Positions 28,755 to 36,437 of a stretch of DNA of 64,000 nt are shown here, one piece after another; the first letter of the stretch is position 1, and every line of letters starts with the position of its first letter. The stretch spans positions 5,702,603 through 5,766,602 of the forward strand of contig NZ_CP059735.1 of assembly GCF_000948975.2 (NCBI RefSeq). The letters are read 5' to 3'. The notes beneath the pieces were generated by a model, which saw only the letters and a list, made by a program, of their open reading frames with translations, did not search any database and was not told the origin of the DNA. This DNA comes from Thalassomonas actiniarum (GTDB taxonomy: Bacteria; Pseudomonadota; Gammaproteobacteria; Enterobacterales; Alteromonadaceae). Both the position numbers and the translations under genes were made by a program.

Positions 28755-28786
28755 CAAAAAAGGGGATAAAAAAGCAGCTATCCCCC
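28755..28786 (-). terminator. Terminator after the iron ABC transporter operon
   Basis: GGGGATA (28762-28768) pairs with TATCCCC (28779-28785) and is followed on the minus strand by six T. It lies 36 bases beyond the ATPase gene stop and insulates the dcw promoter. Confidence 0.75.
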
Positions 28787-28821
28787 ATTATCAGATTGTT
28801 ACCGGATGAATTGTCAAAAAA

Positions 28822-29886
28822 TTAGTGGCGATCTTTTGTAAACACCAAAAGCTCATGGGGCTTTATTTGCACCTTGAGGTTTTGCCCTAACGCCAGTATC
28901 CGGGGTGAATATAAGCTTAAGTGGTCAAAGGCCAGCTGCGCCGGAGCCTTGCTGCTGGCCAGATGGTAGTGATAGCCCTGCTCGGTTACACTGATATGGT
29001 TGACGATGACATTGTGGCCTTCTGTCTCTCCTTCACAGATTTCCACATCCTGGGGTTTCATTAATAACAACCGGTTTTCACCATTTGCCATGGCGCCTGA
29101 AGTATCCGTCAGTTTGCCTATGGCTGTGGTGAGTTCGTTGCCGGATAAGGCATACGGGATCCAGCTGCCTAACTGTAAGAAATCCGCCACCTGGTAGCAA
29201 TTAGGTTGCTGGCATACCTCGGCGGGTTTGCCAAGCTGCAACAACTTCCCTTCGTGCATGACCGCCACCTTATCGGCAAAGGTAAACACTTCATCCTTGT
29301 TATGGGTGACAAAAATGGCCGTCATTTGCAGTTTTTTCAACAGCAGGCGAATTTCCAGCATCAATTCATTGCGTAACCTGGCATCGATATTGGAAAACGG
29401 CTCGTCCAGCAGTAACAACTTAGGCTGCGGCGCCAGTGCCCGGGCAATCGCCACCCTTTGCTGCTGTCCGCCGGATAACTGGTGCGGATAACGCTCGCCA
29501 TGCTCCGTTAACTTCAGCAGCTCCAGCAGCTCACTGATCCTTTGCTTTTGCTCACTTTTGCTTAATTTAGTAATACCAAAAGCAATATTTTGAGCCACCG
29601 TCAGGTGCGGGAATAAGGCATAATCCTGGAAGATCATGCCAATGTGCCTGTGCTCCGGGGCAATGTGATGCTTAGGGCTGATCTGCATATTGCCGTCAAT
29701 GCGGATTTCTCCCCCCGCCATAGTGACAAAACCTGCCAGGGTATTAAGCAAGGTGGTTTTACCGCAGCCGCTGGGACCTAACAACCCCAGGATTTCCCCG
29801 CGGTCGAGCCGTAAACTGATATCGGATAAAATACTTTTACCGTCAAAGTTCACCGCCACTTGCTGTAAATTTAATATCTCACTCAC
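28822..29886 (-). CDS. fbpC: Ferric iron ABC transporter ATP-binding protein
   Basis: This 354-residue ATPase subunit of a periplasmic-binding-protein importer has Walker A GLLGPSGCGKTTLLNTLAG (about 33-51), a Q-loop, the signature LSGGQQQRVAIARAL, Walker B LLLLDEPFSNIDARL and the H-loop VTHNKDE. A C-terminal regulatory/TOBE-like region follows (about 235-350). It is third in an operon after the substrate-binding protein and permease. The operon content and an upstream Fur box point to Fe3+; the spermidine/sulfate-type ATPases are close relatives, so the substrate rests on context. Confidence 0.88.
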   Translation of the reverse strand: MSEILNLQQVAVNFDGKSILSDISLRLDRGEILGLLGPSGCGKTTLLNTLAGFVTMAGGEIRIDGNMQISPKHHIAPEHRHIGMIFQDYALFPHLTVAQNIAFGITKLSKSEQKQRISELLELLKLTEHGERYPHQLSGGQQQRVAIARALAPQPKLLLLDEPFSNIDARLRNELMLEIRLLLKKLQMTAIFVTHNKDEVFTFADKVAVMHEGKLLQLGKPAEVCQQPNCYQVADFLQLGSWIPYALSGNELTTAIGKLTDTSGAMANGENRLLLMKPQDVEICEGETEGHNVIVNHISVTEQGYHYHLASSKAPAQLAFDHLSLYSPRILALGQNLKVQIKPHELLVFTKDRH

Positions 29887-29927
29887 GTGATATCCTCTTA
29901 ATACACTTTAGTGCGATTGACTAGGGC

Positions 29928-31553
29928 TTAGCTCGGTTTGGTCCGGTTCAGCCAGATGATCGGCAATAAACCGAATAACACGATTAATATTGCCCCTAAA
30001 GCCCCCTGCTCTAACATTTCATCCGAAATAAGCTGGTATACCTGGGTGCTCAGGGTTTCAAAGTTAAAGGGCCTGAGCAGCAATACCGCGGGCAATTCTT
30101 TCATGGCTTCGACAAACACCAACAGCCAGGCCACCAACAACGAAGGTTTCAGCAAGGGTAAATGCACCTTAAGCAACATCTTGTTCAAACCGACCCCCAG
30201 GCTGGCAGGGGCCAGATCCAGGGAATGGGGAATTTGCCCGATACCGCTGGCGATAGTGCCGTTGGCGATGGCGGCAAAGCGGACAATAAAGGCAAAAACG
30301 ATGACAAAAATAGAGCCGGAAAGCACCAGCCCCGGACTTTGCCAACCAAACATTTCCGCCAGGTCGTTAATCCAGTGATCCAGCGGCCCGAAAGTTGCCA
30401 GCATCGCCATGGCGATCACGGTACCGGGAATGGCATAGCCAAAACCGGAAATCACCTGCGGCACATGGGCAAACTTATCCCGGTGCAGGCGGCGGTATAA
30501 GCCAAACAATAAGGCCAGCAGCACCGTCAGGGTAGCGGCATATACCGCCACTTCCAAACTGTTTTTACCGGTCACCATCAATTGCGATAACTGCTCGGCG
30601 CCACTGTATTCATATGCCATCTGCAGCAATAAACCCAAGGGCAAGACAAAACCCGCCAGCACCAAAAACCAGCAAAAAATTCCGGCGCCGGCTTGCTGCC
30701 AGGGAGTTAACACCATCACTTCGGTTTGTTTATTGGGGCGGTTGCTCTGATGGCGCTGACCGGCACGGCTCTTTTGCTCGGCCACCACAGTAAAGAGAAT
30801 AAACAGCATCAGCACACTGGCCAGGGCATTGGCAGAGGTTAAATCCCCGTAACCGAGCCAGGTATCATAAATGGCCGTGGTCAGGGTATTGACGGCAAAA
30901 TACTGTACCGTGGCAAAGTCCGCCAGGGTTTCCATCAAAACTAAACTGGCGGCCACGGCAATCGCAGGCCGAGCCAGCGGCAGGGCTATTTTAAAAAAAC
31001 TCTGCCGGGTAGAAAGTCCCAGCAGGCGGCCGGCGCGCAATAAATTCTGATCTTGCTGTTCAAACGCGGTGCGTGCCAGCATATAAACATAAGGAAATAA
31101 TACCAGGGAGAGGATCACCGCCGCACCGGGTAAGGTACGCAGATCAAAAAACCAATAATCCGCCGGGCTACTCCAGCCAAAACTGGCCCTTAAAAAGCGC
31201 TGCACCGGTCCGGCATAATCAAACAAGTCGGTATAAAGATAGGCCACCAGGTAGGCGGGCATGGCCAGAGGTAATAACAGCAGCCAGCGCAGGTATTTTT
31301 TTCCCAGGACATTGGTCTGGGCGATAATGATCGCCGCCGGTACGCCAAAACACAGGGAAAGCAGCACCACCAGGGCGCCGAGCAGCAAGGTATTGATGAT
31401 ATAGTCAGGTAATACCGTTTGCCACAAATGAACAAAAAGATCTGCCGGCGCACCTATGCCCGCCAGCAACATCACCAGCACCGGCGCCAAAAGCGCCAGT
31501 GCCGACAACCAGGTTGTGGTTAACCAGGTTTTACTGTTATTGCCCGAAATCAC
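29928..31553 (-). CDS. fbpB: Ferric iron ABC transporter permease
   Basis: This 541-residue inner-membrane permease is of the fused type seen in FbpB/SfuB: two tandem BPD_transp_1 domains in one chain, each with about six membrane segments and an EAA-like loop (LLGLSTRQSFFKIALPLARPA near 190 and ASLGVGLNKMLLKVHLPLLKPS near 470). It overlaps the binding-protein stop by 4 bases and is followed 41 bases later by the ATPase gene. Confidence 0.9.
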   Translation of the reverse strand: MISGNNSKTWLTTTWLSALALLAPVLVMLLAGIGAPADLFVHLWQTVLPDYIINTLLLGALVVLLSLCFGVPAAIIIAQTNVLGKKYLRWLLLLPLAMPAYLVAYLYTDLFDYAGPVQRFLRASFGWSSPADYWFFDLRTLPGAAVILSLVLFPYVYMLARTAFEQQDQNLLRAGRLLGLSTRQSFFKIALPLARPAIAVAASLVLMETLADFATVQYFAVNTLTTAIYDTWLGYGDLTSANALASVLMLFILFTVVAEQKSRAGQRHQSNRPNKQTEVMVLTPWQQAGAGIFCWFLVLAGFVLPLGLLLQMAYEYSGAEQLSQLMVTGKNSLEVAVYAATLTVLLALLFGLYRRLHRDKFAHVPQVISGFGYAIPGTVIAMAMLATFGPLDHWINDLAEMFGWQSPGLVLSGSIFVIVFAFIVRFAAIANGTIASGIGQIPHSLDLAPASLGVGLNKMLLKVHLPLLKPSLLVAWLLVFVEAMKELPAVLLLRPFNFETLSTQVYQLISDEMLEQGALGAILIVLFGLLPIIWLNRTKPS

Positions 31554-32560
31554 AAATCAAACTGGACTTTATCCAATAGCACCAAAGCAGTTTTGCGGTT
31601 GGCGGCTATGGTTTCCAACGGCAGATGATCTGCTTTAAAGTCACCCCAGGAGGCAACCAGCTTGGAAACTTTGACGCCAACACGTACCGGATATTCCATA
31701 TTGGTTTCGGCATACATGGCCTGGGCCTGCTTGGAGGCTAAAAATTCCATCAGCGCCTTGGCATTTTTCGCATGAGGCGCATATTTAGCCATAGCTACAC
31801 CCGAGATATTGACATGGGCACCACGGGTTTGCTGGTTGGGGAAATTGATATTAACGGCATCGGCCCAGACTTTTTGCTTGTCGTCTTTCAGCATTTTGCC
31901 AAAGTAATAGCTATTGCCTAAAGAAAGATCACATAAGCCCTGGTGGATGGCCTGTACCTGGGCACGGTCACTGCCCTGTGGTTTACGAGCCAGATTAGCT
32001 TTGACTCCCTCAAGCCAGGTTAAAGTTTCGGCTTCGCCATGCTCGGCCACCATAGCGGCGACTAAAGCAACATTGTAGGGATGTTTGCCGCTGCGGGTGC
32101 AAATTCGCCCTTTCCATTTGGGATCCGCCAGTTCTTCATAGGTAAAATCGACATCACCTAAACGTTTGGCGCTATAAATGTTTCTCACCCGGGTAGTTAA
32201 TCCGTACCAGGTATTATCGGATGCACGGTAGCGGGCAGGAATAGCATCAACCAGGGCTTTTGAATCCACCGGTTGCAGCAGCTGTTTGTCCTGCAATTCA
32301 ATCAAACGGCTGATATCTGTGGTCAGCAGTACATCCGCCGGGCTGTGTTTGCCTTCACGGGACAAGCGCTCTGCCATGCCTTTTTTGGCAAACACGACAT
32401 TCACTTTCACCCCGGTTTGCTCGGTAAATTTATCAAACAGGGGTTTTACTAAAAATGGCTGGCGGTAAGAGTAAACATTGACTTCTTCAGCGGCAGCGGC
32501 CAAAAACGGCATTGCCACCGCCAGTAATAAACTCATTTTTTTTAAGGTATTTGCGAACAT
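31550..32560 (-). CDS. fbpA: Ferric iron-binding periplasmic protein
   Basis: This 336-residue type II periplasmic binding protein has a cleavable signal peptide (MFANTLKKMSLLLAVAMPFLAAAA). The mature part begins EEVNVYSYRQPFLVKPLFDKF, as in the FbpA/IdiA/FutA family. The adjacent tyrosines in GNSYYFGKM (about residues 217-218) are the Fe3+ ligands in that family. A 7-1-7 Fur box lies about 100 bases upstream. It is the first gene of the operon. Confidence 0.92.
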   Translation of the reverse strand: MFANTLKKMSLLLAVAMPFLAAAAEEVNVYSYRQPFLVKPLFDKFTEQTGVKVNVVFAKKGMAERLSREGKHSPADVLLTTDISRLIELQDKQLLQPVDSKALVDAIPARYRASDNTWYGLTTRVRNIYSAKRLGDVDFTYEELADPKWKGRICTRSGKHPYNVALVAAMVAEHGEAETLTWLEGVKANLARKPQGSDRAQVQAIHQGLCDLSLGNSYYFGKMLKDDKQKVWADAVNINFPNQQTRGAHVNISGVAMAKYAPHAKNAKALMEFLASKQAQAMYAETNMEYPVRVGVKVSKLVASWGDFKADHLPLETIAANRKTALVLLDKVQFDL

Positions 32561-32656
32561 AAGGAACCTGTATAAAAAAGTTAAAAATCGCGTACATAAA
32601 ACGATTTTAATAATAATCGCCAGCCTAATGAAGTACCACTAAGCTGTCAAGGTTTT

Positions 32657-32671
32657 TGAGAACCGTTCTCA
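32657..32671 (-). promoter_or_regulatory. Fur box upstream of fbpA-like gene
   Basis: TGAGAAC-C-GTTCTCA is a perfect 7-1-7 inverted repeat that fits the Fur consensus shape TGATAAT-N-ATTATCA. It lies about 97 bases upstream of the first gene of the ferric transporter operon, so iron repression is expected. Confidence 0.75.
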
Positions 32672-32694
32672 TTTAAGTGAAACTTTCGCTCACT

Positions 32695-33213
32695 TTACTG
32701 ATCTGTATCATCATTTTGCCCGGCGCCATCAAGCTGCCTATGAATAAAGCCGGTTGCCTCTTCGGACAGACAGCGGCTGGAAATATAACTCCTGCCCCCT
32801 TTATGTATTACCAATAACCCCTGCCCGGTAGGGCTAACCTGGTTAATATCCCCCCAGCTGATCAGGGCATCGACATAAACCGATTTAGATCTTATGCCCT
32901 GCCCGTCTATGGTTAAGGTGACCTGGCTATTGGCGCTGCGGCTGAGCATCTGCCGCGCCAGCCACCAGGGCTTTTGATATTTCACACTTAGCGCTTCAAC
33001 CACACCGAGACCAATCAGAAACCAGGCGGCATATTGGTCTATCTCGGTGAAAAGTGATAATCCCAACCCCATCAACGCCAGAAAAATTGCTTTACTGTAC
33101 GCCCGCAGCGAATAATCCGGCACAACGGACTCCTGATAACACTCGCTAAAGTGGCTTTTATCTAATTTAAAGGTGGTGGAATAAGCAAAAGAATCGGTCA
33201 TAACAATATTCAT
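32695..33213 (-). CDS. YcxB-like membrane protein
   Basis: This 172-residue protein has two adjacent membrane segments (about 40-56 and 63-80). They are followed by a cytoplasmic beta-rich domain (about 95-160) with IDGQGIRSKSVYVDALISWGDINQV, typical of YcxB-like C-terminal domains (PF14317 type). No function is established for the family. It stands alone between the iron transporter and another hypothetical gene, on the same strand. The C-terminus is acidic and polar. Confidence 0.65.
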   Translation of the reverse strand: MNIVMTDSFAYSTTFKLDKSHFSECYQESVVPDYSLRAYSKAIFLALMGLGLSLFTEIDQYAAWFLIGLGVVEALSVKYQKPWWLARQMLSRSANSQVTLTIDGQGIRSKSVYVDALISWGDINQVSPTGQGLLVIHKGGRSYISSRCLSEEATGFIHRQLDGAGQNDDTDQ

Positions 33214-33362
33214 TTATAAACAGTGGCGCTAGTGTAGCGAATATTAACAACAAGGCAATCTTTAGCCTGCCCAATACAGACAAAAAAGCTGCGGCATATT
33301 GTTGTAAAAGCTTTGCGTACCTCAGGCAAGTTCACATCAAAGAACATCCCACATCAACTTAT

Positions 33363-33824
33363 TCAATCGTCAGTGACACTAGGCTTGCTTTCACTTTTCG
33401 TGATTATTTTATCTAAGCAGCGATCAATCGAGGCTTTAGCCGTGGCCGTTAATCCCCCCCTATCATGCTGCTCTTTAAGCAAGGCTTCCACCTGGCAAAA
33501 TAAATCATCCAGATTACGCCCCGGTTCCGGGGTGTTATTTAAAGAACAAACCTCGGCATCTTTGGACAACTCCTCTTTTACCGGTTTATTCTCAAGCTCG
33601 GCCGCGCCGAATAAGTTTAGCCAGTGATCGGTTTTTCTTCCCAGCCTCATCACCTTGTAAAAATAACTGTGTGGATATTGATGCCCTTTTATCAGATCAA
33701 TCACGGCGCTGACGATAGACACAGGACTAAGCAAGAGATCCCGTATGGCATCGAGTGCCAGTTTCACCTGAAAAATGCCTATATCTCGTAATAACTGCCA
33801 ACGACTTAACTTAGGCTCTGTCAT
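33363..33824 (-). CDS. Hypothetical protein downstream of the cox operon
   Basis: This 153-residue soluble protein has an N-terminal amphipathic half (LLRDIGIFQVKLALDAIRDLLL and then SIVSAVIDLIKGHQYPHSYF) that could associate with a membrane. An acidic middle and a helical tail follow. I do not recognise a family. It follows the Sco gene after 77 bases on the same strand and may be the last gene of the oxidase operon or independent. Confidence 0.6.
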   Translation of the reverse strand: MTEPKLSRWQLLRDIGIFQVKLALDAIRDLLLSPVSIVSAVIDLIKGHQYPHSYFYKVMRLGRKTDHWLNLFGAAELENKPVKEELSKDAEVCSLNNTPEPGRNLDDLFCQVEALLKEQHDRGGLTATAKASIDRCLDKIITKSESKPSVTDD

Positions 33825-33901
33825 CTTAAAATCTCAACAAAAATAAAGCGCTAGAATACCATGAAGTGACGGTTTTGGATGAGGTGCTTTGTAAAAGAAT
33901 A

Positions 33902-34657
33902 TTAGCCGAGGTTGTCGCGGATCCAGAGATAGTCCCGGTACAGGACATCGATGTCAAATGCCAGGTTGCCAAAAGGATCTTTCAGCGGCTGAAATACCGC
34001 CTGTAACTGCCCGTGCGGATTAATGAGATATAAAGCACCGCCATGGCTGACCTGGTAGTCGCCGTTATCATTATTCACCTGCGCCTTAATGCCTAAGTCC
34101 TGTTCAAAAGCTCTTGCCCGGGCTTTTTCTTCCGCCCTGATCCCCGTTAAATTTTCACTGAAATAGGCAACATATAATGCCAGTTTCTCAGCACTGTCCC
34201 GGGCAGGATCTATGGTATAAAACAAAAAATGCAGATCCGGGTGCTTATCGCCTGTGTTCAGTTTATTTTCCAGTTGGGACAACAGCAGCAAGGTATTGGG
34301 GCAAACATCCGGACAGGAGGTGTAGCCATAGGACATCAAATGCCACCTCCCCTTTAATGCCTGATTGTTAAAGACCTGGTTATGGTGATCCCTTAACTGA
34401 AAAGACGCCATGTTAAGGCCTGAAGTTAACTTGGTGCCTCTGCTGAGCCGGGCCTTGCTTAACGGCGAAGCCGCCAGCTTGTCATCAAGCGGCCGGGTAT
34501 AATTTAACAACGAATGACTAAGAGAAGAAATCGTCTCCGGCAGATAAAATAACAGCCAGATCAGGGCAAATAAAAAGCCGCAGACAATCGCCAAGCTCAT
34601 GTTCAGCTTGGTCCTGACACTCCGGTTAATGGCATGTTTTGAGCGTTGCACCGCCAT
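33902..34657 (-). CDS. SCO1/SenC copper chaperone for cytochrome oxidase
   Basis: Sco proteins deliver copper to, or reduce, the CuA site of oxidase subunit II. The chosen start (MAVQRSKHAINRSV) lies 4 bases after the upstream stop; an upstream alternative would overlap it. The 251 residues comprise a membrane anchor (about 24-42) and a periplasmic thioredoxin-like domain. That domain has the copper-binding CxxxC in YTSCPDVCPNTLLLL and the distal histidine in VSHGGALYLINP. It is in the oxidase operon, as expected. Confidence 0.9.
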   Translation of the reverse strand: MAVQRSKHAINRSVRTKLNMSLAIVCGFLFALIWLLFYLPETISSLSHSLLNYTRPLDDKLAASPLSKARLSRGTKLTSGLNMASFQLRDHHNQVFNNQALKGRWHLMSYGYTSCPDVCPNTLLLLSQLENKLNTGDKHPDLHFLFYTIDPARDSAEKLALYVAYFSENLTGIRAEEKARARAFEQDLGIKAQVNNDNGDYQVSHGGALYLINPHGQLQAVFQPLKDPFGNLAFDIDVLYRDYLWIRDNLG

Positions 34658-34661
34658 AACC

Positions 34662-35006
34662 TTAAGAAGAAATAAACGACAATAAGCGGTTGATAAAAGT
34701 GTAATCCCCTTCAATGGCCATCAGCACTATCAACACCAAGATCGCCAGCGGCGGTAAAAACAGCACCAGCTTTAACGCTATCCGCTCCCAGGCAACGTGC
34801 ATGAAAATAGCCAGGATAAAACCCGCTTTTAAAAACATAAAAATTAAAATTAACGACCACCTGAGCATCCCCTGCAACTGGAAATAATCCACCATATACG
34901 ACAGGGTGCTGAGCACAAAAAGTAATACCCAGACTTTCAGGTACAAGCTGATGGGGTGCTGCTTAACCCCTGCTTGTGCCTGTGCTTGTACATTCGACTG
35001 ACTCAT
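34662..35006 (-). CDS. Cytochrome c oxidase subunit IV-like (CtaF/CyoD-type) protein
   Basis: This 114-residue protein has three membrane segments (about 26-42, 50-68, 76-98) in the arrangement of prokaryotic COX4-type subunits. The segments HPISLYLKVWVLLFVLSTLS and FMFLKAGFILAIFMHVAWE match the pattern. It sits between the second subunit III gene (9 bases upstream) and sco (4 bases downstream). It probably supports assembly or stability of the oxidase. Confidence 0.8.
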   Translation of the reverse strand: MSQSNVQAQAQAGVKQHPISLYLKVWVLLFVLSTLSYMVDYFQLQGMLRWSLILIFMFLKAGFILAIFMHVAWERIALKLVLFLPPLAILVLIVLMAIEGDYTFINRLLSFISS

Positions 35007-35014
35007 ACTTTACC

Positions 35015-35716
35015 TCACCATAAATAGAAAAAGGCAAAAATAAACACCCATACCAGATCAACAAAATGCCAGTACAAACCGGTAATTTCGACGATATGGT
35101 AGCCTTTTTTTTCATAATCTCCGCGGGCCACCTTTCTGGCGATCACCGCCAGGTAGATCACCCCGGCGCTGACATGCATGCCGTGAAAGCCGGTGATCAT
35201 AAAAAACGCCGCGCCAAACTGCGCCGCCCCCATGGGATTGCCCCAGGGCCTGATGCCTTCATCAACAATAAGCTTAGTCCATTCAAAGGCCTGCATGCCG
35301 ACAAACAAGGCCCCCAACAAGGCGGTGGCCGCCATAAAATAAACGGTTTTCTTTTTATCGCCCCGGTAGGCATAATTTACCGCCATCGCCATAGTGCCGC
35401 TGCTGGTGATCAATACAAAGGTCATAATGGCGATCAACACCAAAGGGATATGATGTCCGGCTATGGTCAGGGCAAACACTTCGCTGGAGTTGGGCCAGCT
35501 GTCCATGGCGGACATGCGCACATTCATATAGGCGGTGAGAAAAATACTGAAGATGAAAGTATCGCTGAGCAGAAAGATCCACATCATCAATTTGCCCCAG
35601 GGCATATCGAAGGTTTGTTTATCCGCCGACCAGTCCCTGACAACTCCCTGCCAGTTATCCTCGTTTTTCTCTTGTGTATTTGTGTTTTCTGTTGGCGGTA
35701 TATTCTCTTTCATCAT
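35015..35716 (-). CDS. Cytochrome c oxidase subunit III family protein (second copy)
   Basis: This protein of about 233 residues starts at the ATG 7 bases after AGGAG (MMKENIPPTEN), with an extended polar N-terminus and then five membrane segments. Subunit III hallmarks are the central GHHIPLVLIAIMTFVL, AFEWTKLIVDEGIRPWG and FHGMHVSAGVIYLAV, plus the ending YWHFVDLVWVFIFAFFYLW. It follows a different subunit III-like gene directly, so this operon encodes two divergent paralogues. Confidence 0.88.
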   Translation of the reverse strand: MMKENIPPTENTNTQEKNEDNWQGVVRDWSADKQTFDMPWGKLMMWIFLLSDTFIFSIFLTAYMNVRMSAMDSWPNSSEVFALTIAGHHIPLVLIAIMTFVLITSSGTMAMAVNYAYRGDKKKTVYFMAATALLGALFVGMQAFEWTKLIVDEGIRPWGNPMGAAQFGAAFFMITGFHGMHVSAGVIYLAVIARKVARGDYEKKGYHIVEITGLYWHFVDLVWVFIFAFFYLW

Positions 35717-35726
35717 TCTCCAGCTC

Positions 35727-36437
35727 CTAAAAGCCACAAAAAGCAGCAATCGTGTTATAGGTATCCGGGCTCGCCGTTAACAGGGCAAACAAAAACAGCC
35801 ATAATAAAAACAGGTAATGCCAGTAAAAAGCACACAGCCCCAGGCTGCGCCTGAGCAACGCCAGCTCGCTTTTGCGATAAAAATGCACCAATACCCGTAC
35901 CAGCGCCAGCAAGCCGCCGAGTAAATGAATACCGTGCACCGCCGTTAACATATAAAAGTAGCTGTTGGCGGGATTGCTATAAATTAAAAAACCCTGTCGG
36001 CTCAGCTGCTGCCACACCAGGTATTGGCCAAACACAAAAGCGATGGAAAAAATCACCGCCAGCACCAGGTAAATCAACAAAGCATTGATTTCCCGGGCTT
36101 CCCCTGTGGGTCTTACCGCCTTATTGGCATCTTTGCTTGAGAGCTGTAAAAAAATACTCGCCAACAGTAAAAAGCCGCTGTTAAGCCATAACTGCACGGA
36201 ATGGGTCAGGGGTAACCAGGGCTCCCCCGCCAGCGCCTGGAAATCAGGATATTGGGAGCGGGATAAGTAGGTAATAGTAAAAAGAAAAAACAAGACAGAA
36301 ACCACGGCAATAAAGAACTTCAGGGCGGTTTTTGCCGGAAATCCCGATGGCGCATAAGCCGGTACGCCATCAACGGCAAGACCCGACTCTTCTGCCGACA
36401 ACCAGGGTTTTTCAGCAAGTTTACTGAAAATACTCAT
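35727..36437 (-). CDS. Cytochrome c oxidase subunit III family protein (first copy)
   Basis: This 236-residue protein has five membrane segments and the subunit III-type features FGQYLVWQQLSRQG, MLTAVHGIHLLGGLLAL and FYWHYLFLLWLFLFALL. Compared with the next gene it is diverged in the helix III region. Its start overlaps the coxA stop by 4 bases (ATGA). Tandem subunit III genes occur in some marine caa3/cbaa-type operons. Each probably contributes one half or an accessory position; this cannot be resolved here. Confidence 0.85.
   Translation of the reverse strand: MSIFSKLAEKPWLSAEESGLAVDGVPAYAPSGFPAKTALKFFIAVVSVLFFLFTITYLSRSQYPDFQALAGEPWLPLTHSVQLWLNSGFLLLASIFLQLSSKDANKAVRPTGEAREINALLIYLVLAVIFSIAFVFGQYLVWQQLSRQGFLIYSNPANSYFYMLTAVHGIHLLGGLLALVRVLVHFYRKSELALLRRSLGLCAFYWHYLFLLWLFLFALLTASPDTYNTIAAFCGF

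Noticed and set aside
35066-35854. 262-codon open frame on the plus strand
   Set aside because: It runs antisense through the two subunit III genes, is His/Gly/Gln-rich in the way expected of a complement of a membrane protein gene, and has no ribosome-binding site.
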